The position numbers and the translations under genes are program-made. From positions 1-39,488 of the forward strand of contig JACPOE010000042.1 of NCBI GenBank assembly GCA_016185105.1: a stretch of 39,488 nucleotides of DNA. Direction: 5' to 3'. The notes beneath the pieces were generated by a model. That model did not search any database and was not told the DNA's origin. It saw only the letters and a list, made by a program, of their open reading frames with translations. Below, in pieces: positions 1-7,420 of this stretch. Within the stretch, counting starts at the first letter, position 1; each line of letters opens with the position of its first letter. The stretch is from Bdellovibrio sp. GTDB lineage: Bacteria > Bdellovibrionota > UBA1018.

Positions 1-74
1 TTGGAATTTATCCAGACTGAATGTTTTACCCAGAATTAGGAATGAACGGCCGACCCAAACCGGGTAAGTTTTTC
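1..74 (-). other. Operon continuation downstream of fliI; possible beginning of fliJ
   Basis: After the fliI stop the minus strand continues to the window edge. One frame stays open to position 1 and ends in residues TFSLDKFQ, which resembles the F-x-L-D-K start of FliJ proteins, the usual next gene. No ATG, GTG or TTG start lies in that frame inside the window. It is therefore only a hint, and the true start may be outside. Confidence 0.2.
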
Positions 75-1499
75 CTAGATCCGAAATTTCTGAAGGGATT
101 GATTTTGGGGCCGTTGGACGGCTGGACCTTGCTGCTGTGAGGCCAGAAATGCTTCTCCAGAGCGGAATATGGAATACATAGCCCCGAGAGTCTCCTCCAT
201 GCTGGAGCCTTCTTCTATTCCTTGCCGGAGGAACTGCTCAATTCGATCATGGACGATTACTGCCTGGTCAATCACGGGACTGGTCCCTTTGACATAGGCA
301 CCGATATTAATCAAATCCTCAGCCTGCGCATAGGTTGCCATCCAATCTTTGATCTGACTTGCCCATGCTTGATGATCTTTACTGGTGACTGCTCTCATCA
401 CTCGGCTTGCACTCTGTAAGATATCTACGGCTGGAAATCGATTTTGTTGCGCGATTTTTCGACTTAGAACAATGTGTCCGTCTAAAATGGCTCGGACGGC
501 ATCAGCGATAGGATCGTCCATATCGTCGCCTTCAACCAGAACGGAATAAAGTCCGGTGATGCTTCCTTTTTTTGGCGCCATGCCAGCCCGCTCCAAGAGC
601 TTAGGAATAGTAGAAAACACACTGGGTGTATATCCTTTGGAGGCCGGAGGTTCCCCTAGCGACAGACCAATCTCTCTTTGGGCCATACAAAATCGGGTAA
701 TCGAATCCATCAGCAAGAGTACGTCTTTCCCTTGGTCTCTAAAATACTCTGCAATACTAGTGGCTAAAAAGGCTCCCCTCATTCTCAATAGAGGAGATTT
801 ATCAGAAGTGGACACGACGACTACAGACTTTTTCAACCCTTCCGGGCCTAAGTCGTTTTCAATAAACTCTCTTACTTCGCGACCTCGTTCTCCGATAAGG
901 GCAATCACATTTACATCGGCTTGGGTATGCCGGGCAATCATCCCTAGAAGAACCGATTTCCCCACTCCCGAACCGGCCATAATACCAACCCGTTGTCCTT
1001 TACCGCAGGTCAACAAGCCATTGATCGATCGAATCCCCAAGTCTAGCGGCGCCTTTACCATCATTCTTTCTAGAGGATGCGTTGGCTTTTGGTAGAGACT
1101 CCGTTCTTCTAAGTGAGAAGCGCCACGCATCACCGAACCTAAACCATCAATAGGCTGCCCACGTCCATCGAGCACCCTACCCAGCAGCGACTCACTCACG
1201 GTCACCGTTGAAGACTTTTTCTTTAGAATGACCAAACTGTCATTGTTTAATCCCGAGACATCCTCAAAGGGCATCAAAAGAACACGTTTGTCCCGAAATC
1301 CTACAACTTCGGCCTCTACCCCTGTTTCCGCATGAGGATCCCCAGAGGTAATGATTTGACAGATACTCCCCAAGGCTGCTCCTGGTAAATGAGCTTCGAA
1401 CGCCAATCCCATGCTGCGGGTGACCTTACCCCCTTCTGAGTAAAGGAGTGCGTGCCGAAGGAGATCGCTGTACCGGTTCTTATCAATTTCCCAGGTCAT
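75..1499 (-). CDS. fliI: Flagellar export ATPase FliI
   Basis: This is the ATPase of the flagellar type III export gate. It acts in the cytoplasm at the base of the motor with FliH and FliJ and prepares export substrates. The 474-aa protein has an F1-beta-like layout: an N-terminal barrel, a Walker A GSGVGKS at about residues 176-182, the ERGREVREF segment at about 204-212, and a Walker B-like LLLMD at 261-265. This is followed by the SITRFCMAQREIGLSLGEPP stretch typical of FliI/SctN. Length is normal (about 440-480 aa). The ATG start at 1499 gives a complete N-terminus. It follows fliH by 23 nt and is the last complete gene of the flagellar operon in the window. No truncation is seen. Confidence 0.97.
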   Translation of the reverse strand: MTWEIDKNRYSDLLRHALLYSEGGKVTRSMGLAFEAHLPGAALGSICQIITSGDPHAETGVEAEVVGFRDKRVLLMPFEDVSGLNNDSLVILKKKSSTVTVSESLLGRVLDGRGQPIDGLGSVMRGASHLEERSLYQKPTHPLERMMVKAPLDLGIRSINGLLTCGKGQRVGIMAGSGVGKSVLLGMIARHTQADVNVIALIGERGREVREFIENDLGPEGLKKSVVVVSTSDKSPLLRMRGAFLATSIAEYFRDQGKDVLLLMDSITRFCMAQREIGLSLGEPPASKGYTPSVFSTIPKLLERAGMAPKKGSITGLYSVLVEGDDMDDPIADAVRAILDGHIVLSRKIAQQNRFPAVDILQSASRVMRAVTSKDHQAWASQIKDWMATYAQAEDLINIGAYVKGTSPVIDQAVIVHDRIEQFLRQGIEEGSSMEETLGAMYSIFRSGEAFLASQQQGPAVQRPQNQSLQKFRI

Positions 1500-1522
1500 G
1501 AAGCTCCCTCATCGAATTAAAC

Positions 1523-2374
1523 TCACTGATTATCCTGGCTCTTTTTTCCAAATAAACTCTCATAGACGCCCTGAAGCTGAGTTTCGATGGATGCATCAAT
1601 CGCGTTCCACTCCGTTTCAACCTGACATCCCCCCTGTTGGACAGAGCGAGAAGCTTCAATATTCAAATTGTTCATTTTTCCAAAGGCCTTCTCGAGCCCG
1701 CCCCTGAGCTTCGCAATAGTCTCGGCGTCCTCAGTGTTTAATTTGATCTTAATATTATCTTTAAGACCCACGCGCGTCACTAGCTCGACGGCAAGGCGTG
1801 ACAGATACTCTTGATCCGTCTGCAGCTCCCGGAGCAGAACCATTTTAGCGATTCGGAAAACCAGCTCGATTAGGAAACGCTCGTTCGCACGAAAAATTTC
1901 TACTTTCGCCTTCTCAGCTTCACTGACCATCTGATCAAATCGACTGAGACTGCCGGCGCTCTCGGACTGAACTTTCAAATAGGCCTCGTCATGGCCCCGT
2001 TTAAGCCCTTCTTGGTAACCTTTTTCGGCTGCCTCTTTTCGTGCTTCTTCTGCCACGGCAGCAATCTGATCCCGAACTTTTTCATCAATCACCCGGCGCT
2101 CTTCCTGCTCCACAGAAAGTGGGTTCCTCAAAAGTGGATTCAGGCTAAAGCGTCGATCCTTAATGGTTCACGCATTTCGCTCGGCATCGGTGGCGGCCAA
2201 GGGACCATACTTGGCTTTAATCGATTTATAATCTCCCTTGCCTTTTGTACTGACTTGAGTGAATTCAAAATCGCGAATCACCGGAACGGAGTCCGAGTCC
2301 ATGTTCGCGACCTTTCTCTGAGAGAGTCCTTCCTCACCTTTAATTTGGAAGTCAGTTTTTTTAAATTCGGCCAT
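1523..2374 (-). pseudogene. fliH: fliH, flagellar export ATPase regulator, split by one in-frame TGA
   Basis: FliH binds FliI and links it to the C-ring protein FliN. The 3' part (1523-2131, 202 aa) shows FliH features: a long helical coiled region and the small-residue heptads AEKGYQEGLKRGHDEA, then a C-terminal FliI-binding domain. Directly upstream, in the same frame, lies a 68-aa ORF (2168-2374) that starts with ATG 26 nt after fliG and ends at TGA (2168-2170). Reading through that TGA gives 12 sense codons ending SLNPLL and joins the two parts into about 282 aa, a plausible FliH length. The only start for the 3' part is a TTG at 2131 with no visible Shine-Dalgarno. I infer one gene interrupted by a stop. 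Two separate genes, with the first a small unknown protein, is the alternative. Confidence 0.72.
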
Positions 2375-2400
2375 AGTTTCCTATTTTCCAAATCGTTTGG

Positions 2401-3414
2401 TTACACCAGAGCGTCCGCATCCCCACCACGACTGACAATAATCTTGCCCTCAGCTTCGAGTTTCTTGGCAACGTTGATGATTTCCTGCTGAGCTGATTCG
2501 ACATCCGAAAGACGAACAGGTCCCATTGCCTCGAGATCTTCTTTAAGCAATTCGCCGGCTCGCTTGGAAATATTTCGGAAGATCTTGTCTCGAATTTCCT
2601 CGGGTGCGGTTTTCAAAGCTATGACTAGCTTGTCGTTTGGAACTTCTTTGAGAAGCTGCTGCATTCCGCGATCGTCGATGTAGACAATGTCTTCAAATAC
2701 GAACATCAACTTACGAATCTCCTCAGCCAGCTGAGGATCTTTTTCTTCGACCCGGGCCATAATGTTTTGTTCGCTGGATTTGTCCATGACGTTCAACATT
2801 TCGGCGATAGGCTGAATTCCTCCCAGCTGCTGGGTGTCGATGGAGCCGAGAGTTGCCAACTCCTGTTTCAAGACCTCGTCGACCTGTGCAATCAAATTTG
2901 GAGAAATAAAATCTAGGTTTGCGATACGCAATACGACTTCTGTCTGGATGGATTCCGGCAATCGTCGCAAAACTTCGCACTTCTTCATCGGCTCGAGATG
3001 AGCCAAAATCAAAGCCACAGTCTGTGGATGTTCGTTGACCAAGAAGTTGGCAAGAGTTCTGGGGTCAACAAGTTCGAGCGCTTCCAGTGTACGACTGCCT
3101 TCCAATACTGCAAGCTGCCCGAGAACCGTTTTTGCTCGATCCTCTCCGAGAGTGGTTAATACGAAATCCCGACCCGACGCATGTCCGAAGATCAAGTTGT
3201 CTTCTTCAGCAATTTCCGTATAAAACGCTTCTAAAACTTCCTTTACTGTAGGAATGGGAACCTTTGTGACTTGGCCCATCGCATTCACTAGACGCTTCAC
3301 GTCGTTGTCTTTCATTTTTTTAAAGACCTGAGCTGTGACCTGGTTGCCCAAGATATTTAAAAGCAGGGCTGACCTTTCCAGCCCACTCATTTCGTCAAAG
3401 GTATCAAATGGCAT
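2401..3414 (-). CDS. fliG: Flagellar motor switch protein FliG
   Basis: FliG is the rotor protein that sits on the FliF ring and generates torque against MotA, and it takes part in switching. The 337-aa sequence has normal family length. The EHPQTVALILAHLEP motif of the middle domain is at about residues 128-142. The torque-generating C-terminal domain begins near MFVFEDIVYIDDRG at about 237-250, with its charged helix around 290-310. The ATG at 3414 gives MPFDTFDEMSGLERSA, and an internal ATG nine codons on (MSGLERSA) could also serve. It lies 17 nt after fliF and 26 nt before the fliH ORF. All segments look intact. Confidence 0.97.
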   Translation of the reverse strand: MPFDTFDEMSGLERSALLLNILGNQVTAQVFKKMKDNDVKRLVNAMGQVTKVPIPTVKEVLEAFYTEIAEEDNLIFGHASGRDFVLTTLGEDRAKTVLGQLAVLEGSRTLEALELVDPRTLANFLVNEHPQTVALILAHLEPMKKCEVLRRLPESIQTEVVLRIANLDFISPNLIAQVDEVLKQELATLGSIDTQQLGGIQPIAEMLNVMDKSSEQNIMARVEEKDPQLAEEIRKLMFVFEDIVYIDDRGMQQLLKEVPNDKLVIALKTAPEEIRDKIFRNISKRAGELLKEDLEAMGPVRLSDVESAQQEIINVAKKLEAEGKIIVSRGGDADALV

Positions 3415-3431
3415 AGGCTAGATCCTTCCCT

Positions 3432-5123
3432 TTAGGCGCTTTCTTTCTTCTTAGCTGCATTCGCCTCTTCCTTCTTCTTAGACTCTCCGTGCAACCAATC
3501 TCTCAAGATCAAGGCGGCCTTGTGCGGATTAGCTTCAATCAGAGTAATGATTTTTTCTTTAATCATTTCCCCTTCCACCTTCGCAGGGTCCATGTTCTCA
3601 GGTAAGACTGGGACCACTTCCTCAATCACTGGTAGAGCGGTGTTCTTTTGAATTCGTTCCAACTCCTCAATCGTCTGAGGAAGAAAGGTATCCACGCTAT
3701 CAATTGTATTTTCCGTAACCCATTTAATAAAGGGCCGGACCACCCACATGAAGAAGAGCAGGATCGCAAGACCAATTACTCCGTACATAATCATGTTCTG
3801 GATGTAGCTCTTTGTTTCCTTCTCGGCGATAAAGCGTTGCGCTTCCTCGAAATCCTCGCGAGTGAACTCAATATTCTTAACATCCAGCGTATCGCCACGC
3901 TTCCGATCTAGCCCAACGGCACCCGCAGCAATCTCTTCAAATTCTTTCAGCTTCTCTGGTGGCCAAGCATCTAACTTCGTCGTGACTACCCCATCTTTCG
4001 CAGTCGTCTTCGTCGTCTTGCTATCTACCACCACGGCAACAGAAAGCTTTTTAACAGCACCGGTCGCGCGAGTGGTCCTTCTGACGGTTTGAGGAACCTC
4101 ATAATTTGTGACTTCATTATTTTTAGAAGTCTCCGTCTTGACCTCGCCGTTACTTCCATTTGGCGTTTGGCCAGGAGCGTTTGCGGTATTTCCGGCGGCA
4201 CCATAAGGTCCGGGACGCGAACCATTCATTGAATCGTTATGTTTTTCGACGGACCGTATGGCTGCGCCGTCTCCGTCAAAGATCGTCTGAGTCTCGTTCA
4301 CCTGTGCGAAGTCTAACTCAGCAGTCACTTTGGCTACTACGTGCCCCTCGCCTACCACGCGAGACAGCATATTCTCGATTCGCCGTTCCATATCCCCTTG
4401 GAGTTTCTCCTGAAAATCCAATTGAGTTGCAGTTGATGCAGCCAGGGGGTCTGTCGGATTCTTCGAGAGCACTTTCCCTTCTGAATTCATGATCACTACG
4501 TCGGTAATGTCTAGACCTTCAATTGCTCTAGCTACTAGGTTCCCGATTCCAAAGACCTGTTTTTCAGCTAAAACCGTACCCGGCTCAAGGTCGACCACTA
4601 CTGAGGCGGTGGATTTCTTTTGGTCTTCGACAAAAGCACTCTTCTGAGGAATAGCCAAATGCACTCGGGAACGGCGGACTCCACGAATCGTATTGATCGT
4701 CCGCATGAGTTCGCCTTCTTGAGCGCGCTTTTGATTCACCTTTTGAATAAAGCTGGTGGCCCCCAGCTGCTGCTTATCAAAAACTTCGTAGCCGACGATG
4801 CTGGACTGAGGTAAGCCGATCGTAGCTAATTCCAATCGAAGCTCGTACATACTCTCAGGCGGAATTGAAATATTCTTGCCCGTCGGATCAACTTTAAAGG
4901 GGATATGTTTGTCTCTGAGAATTCGGATGATGTTTGTGGAGTCTTCAGGACTAAGATTTGTCATTAGCGGAACAAAGTTCGTGTTTCCTGCCCACAACAC
5001 CATCAATGCTAGGACAGCAACAATCCCGACAAAGACTCCGAATAAAGCAAACCGCTTCCCCGGACTCAGGGATTTTACAAATTCCCTAATTTGGACAAAT
5101 ACCTTATTTAAATATTCACCCAC
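3432..5123 (-). CDS. fliF: Flagellar MS-ring protein FliF
   Basis: FliF builds the MS ring in the inner membrane, the base on which the motor and export gate assemble. The 563-aa protein has a first membrane helix at about residues 24-45 and a periplasmic ring-building YscJ/FliF region at about 50-230. A low-complexity Gly/Asn/Pro loop lies at about 298-330, and a second helix at about 441-465. The C-terminal cytoplasmic tail contains AALILRDWL at about 535-545, the FliG-binding segment. The start is GTG (5121-5123) with a GAGGG about 12 nt upstream. It follows fliE by 16 nt. Length and topology are standard. Confidence 0.96.
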   Translation of the reverse strand: MGEYLNKVFVQIREFVKSLSPGKRFALFGVFVGIVAVLALMVLWAGNTNFVPLMTNLSPEDSTNIIRILRDKHIPFKVDPTGKNISIPPESMYELRLELATIGLPQSSIVGYEVFDKQQLGATSFIQKVNQKRAQEGELMRTINTIRGVRRSRVHLAIPQKSAFVEDQKKSTASVVVDLEPGTVLAEKQVFGIGNLVARAIEGLDITDVVIMNSEGKVLSKNPTDPLAASTATQLDFQEKLQGDMERRIENMLSRVVGEGHVVAKVTAELDFAQVNETQTIFDGDGAAIRSVEKHNDSMNGSRPGPYGAAGNTANAPGQTPNGSNGEVKTETSKNNEVTNYEVPQTVRRTTRATGAVKKLSVAVVVDSKTTKTTAKDGVVTTKLDAWPPEKLKEFEEIAAGAVGLDRKRGDTLDVKNIEFTREDFEEAQRFIAEKETKSYIQNMIMYGVIGLAILLFFMWVVRPFIKWVTENTIDSVDTFLPQTIEELERIQKNTALPVIEEVVPVLPENMDPAKVEGEMIKEKIITLIEANPHKAALILRDWLHGESKKKEEANAAKKKESA

Positions 5124-5139
5124 AGTTCAACCATTCCCT

Positions 5140-5523
5140 CTAGACCTGCATGCGCATAATTTCTCGATACGCATCCAAGATCTTGTTTCTCACTTGCATC
5201 ATTAGCTTCAATGAAGTGTCTGCTCGTTCGATTGTTAACATCGTCTCGTGAATATTCTTGCTCCGACCGGCCACCAACTCCTTAATTGCGGTGTCTGCCT
5301 GTGCTTGCATTTCATTCACTTTCTCTACAGAATTTCTTAAAATATCTGAAAAAGACTTTCCTTGATCCGCGCCTAAAACCGCAGGACTGCCTTTGAGGTC
5401 CGGGTCCTGTGCAGAGTTGGGTCCCGAAAGTTCTCGACGAACTTTCCTGTCTCCACCAAAAAAACGTTCGGAATCGGCCGAGTCAATCGTCTGAGTCAGG
5501 TTTTCAACTGTCATATTAGCCAT
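5140..5523 (-). CDS. fliE: Flagellar hook-basal body junction protein FliE
   Basis: FliE joins the MS ring to the proximal rod and is exported early. The 127-aa protein ends in the FliE domain (about residues 55-127): FSDILRNSVEKVNEMQ, then the conserved helix ETMLTIERADTSLKLMMQVRNKILDAYREI split over about 90-123. The N-terminal 50 residues are polar and variable, a little longer than in enterobacterial FliE (about 104 aa). It starts at ATG 5523, ten nt after flgC, and precedes fliF by 16 nt in the common flgB-flgC-fliE-fliF order. Confidence 0.95.
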   Translation of the reverse strand: MANMTVENLTQTIDSADSERFFGGDRKVRRELSGPNSAQDPDLKGSPAVLGADQGKSFSDILRNSVEKVNEMQAQADTAIKELVAGRSKNIHETMLTIERADTSLKLMMQVRNKILDAYREIMRMQV

Positions 5524-5533
5524 AAACTTCTAC

Positions 5534-5977
5534 CTATCTCCCGATCTCCAGTGCCTTTTGTGCCATCGACTTTGCCGCTCCCATGGCTGTGACGTTGGCT
5601 TCGTACGAGCGCTGGGCGCTAATCATATTGGCCATCTCTTCCACAGGATTCACATTAGGCATGGCAACATAGCCCTCTGGGTTGGCATCTGGGTGGCGAG
5701 GATTGTAAACCAATCGGGGTGGTTTCGGATCCTCGGCAATATCGACGACCTGCACACCCTGGACATTTTCGTCCAGCGCGTTATCCAGGATCTCTCCAAA
5801 GCTTTCACGATCAGTCTGCGCACTCAGAATCGGATCTTTCTTCCGATAGGGGCCACCATTCGGACCCACTCCCCGAGTGGTTTCAGCATTTGCGATATTG
5901 CTGGAGATCGTGTTCATCCGCTTGGTCTGAGCATCCAACCCACTGGCACTAACTCGCATTGAAGAAAAGAAGTCCAT
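5534..5977 (-). CDS. flgC: Flagellar proximal rod protein FlgC
   Basis: FlgC is a proximal rod subunit exported through the flagellar gate into the periplasm. The 147-aa protein has the N-terminal rod/hook motif SGLDAQTKRMNTISSNIANAET at about residues 13-34. A central variable part is followed by the C-terminal motif NPVEEMANMISAQRSYEANV at about 110-129, which forms the coiled D0 domain with the N-terminus. The start codon overlaps the flgB stop as TAATG, which indicates translational coupling. Typical length is about 135-150 aa. Confidence 0.96.
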   Translation of the reverse strand: MDFFSSMRVSASGLDAQTKRMNTISSNIANAETTRGVGPNGGPYRKKDPILSAQTDRESFGEILDNALDENVQGVQVVDIAEDPKPPRLVYNPRHPDANPEGYVAMPNVNPVEEMANMISAQRSYEANVTAMGAAKSMAQKALEIGR

Positions 5978-6393
5978 TACCTATTCCCTCCCCCTTCAGT
6001 CACGGCGTATTTTAACATCCCTAACTTTCGTTTCAGCATTTCTGCCGAAGCATCGTACAGAAGCTGGTTCTCAGCCATTTTTGCCATCTCGGCCGAGCGA
6101 TCCACAGTGTTACCATCCAAGGACTCAACCCCATTTGGGTCTTCATAGATTTCAGGCTCTACAGGTTCTGTTGATCGATGCTGAATGTGGTGAGGATCGG
6201 ACTCAACAGGGGGGAGCTTCCCCCCTACCCCAAGAGCATCGCGGAGGGCGGATTCAAACTCGACTTTTTTTGCTTTATAGCCAGGCGTGTCTGCATTCGC
6301 GATATTCGAGCTGATCACGTTTTGGTTGACCAGCCTCAAATTCAGCGAAGTATTCAGAGCACCTATAATCGGATCAAATCCCCCGTCCGCCAT
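5977..6393 (-). CDS. flgB: Flagellar proximal rod protein FlgB
   Basis: FlgB is a proximal rod subunit and partner of FlgC and FliE. The 138-aa protein has the rod motif LVNQNVISSNIANADTPGYK at about residues 22-41, then VEFESALRDAL, and a C-terminal helix (VDRSAEMAKMAENQLLYDAS) at about 97-117. It starts at ATG 6393, 15 nt after the stop of the sigma-54 activator gene, so both are probably on the same transcript. Its stop overlaps the flgC start. Confidence 0.95.
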   Translation of the reverse strand: MADGGFDPIIGALNTSLNLRLVNQNVISSNIANADTPGYKAKKVEFESALRDALGVGGKLPPVESDPHHIQHRSTEPVEPEIYEDPNGVESLDGNTVDRSAEMAKMAENQLLYDASAEMLKRKLGMLKYAVTEGGGNR

Positions 6394-6408
6394 GAAAGTG
6401 TCCCCTGT

Positions 6409-7420
6409 TTAGAGATGAATGCCCAGTCTCCGATAGTCGGCAATTTTATTTCTTAGAGTTCGAATCGAAATTCCCAATGCTCGAGCTGTGTGAGTCCGGT
6501 TTCCGTGATGGTATTTGAGCGCTTCGATGATTACGTTACGCTCGATATCATCCAAGGTTCTACCAGGAAGCCAATTCTTATCCTGTCCGTTCGCAGAGCC
6601 AGCCAACACCGATCCCCCCTGAACAAGACCTTGTGCATCGAGATCCTGCCCTGCCAGCCCGGCGTGACTCAAGCGCCCCTCTCTTCTTTCGATGTAGATG
6701 TCTGCCGCAGAAATCATATTGGTCTTGGCAGTCAAGACAGTCCGTTCGATCACATTTTCCAGTTCTCGAACATTACCTGGCCAAGAGTGGGACTCAAGTA
6801 GCCCTAAAGCTTCGGGTATAAACCCAGTCATCGATTTTCCGTTTTTATCTGAATACACTTTCATAAAGTGCACAGAAAGAAGACGAACGTCGCCTAGCCT
6901 CTCGCGCAAGGGTGGTAAGGTTAGGTTAACTACAGAAAAGGTCTTCTCTGAAGGTCCCTTCCTTGACACAGTCTCCCAGGTTCCGGTTCGTCGTTGCAAT
7001 AATTCGGACATCAACCGGAATGGGCCTCCTGCCGCCAATGCGGTCGACTTCGGCTTCTTGAAGGACCCGCAAAAGCTTGGCTTGAAGGCGGATATCCATC
7101 TCCGAAATTTCGTCCAGCAGTAGGGTTCCCCCGTTTGCCATTTCAAACTTTCCGGTTTTGGCATTCATGGCTCCTGTGAAAGACCCTCTCTCATAGCCAA
7201 AGAGTTCAGACTCCAGCAGGTTGTCTGGAATAGCTGCGCAATTAATCGCAACAAAAGGTCTAGAGGCGCGGGTGCTTTGAGTGTGAATAAGATGAGCAAC
7301 TAACTCCTTGCCCGTTCCACTCTCGCCTTGAATCAAGATCGTCGCCTTGCTCGGGGCGACCGTCTTAGCTAATTGAACTATATCCCGCATTCTACGGTCA
7401 CCAGTCAAAATATCACTCAT
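6409..7420 (-). pseudogene. Sigma-54-dependent flagellar activator (FlbD/FlrC-like), apparent 11-nt deletion
   Basis: This gene encodes a bacterial enhancer-binding protein that would remodel sigma-54 RNA polymerase, presumably for flagellar genes. The 5' frame (7420 down to about 6934) carries Walker A GESGTGKE (about residues 32-39), a GSFTGA variant of the sigma-54 contact loop (about 79-84), Walker B GTLLLDE, and stops just after FREDLF. The second frame continues with [32 protein letters not shown] and a C-terminal Fis-type helix-turn-helix (HTARALGISIRTLRNKIADY). The two other activators here read FR(D/E)DL(Y/F)YRLNV at this point. Restoring 11 nt between 6933 and 6934 recovers YRLN and a 340-aa frame. 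There is no receiver domain. The start overlaps the upstream TPR gene stop (ATGA). It may be a true null allele or a consensus error. Confidence 0.85.

Noticed and set aside
556-1095. 179-aa plus-strand ORF inside fliI
   Set aside because: It lies wholly antisense to a strongly supported fliI, and its translation shows no domain. It is a shadow frame.
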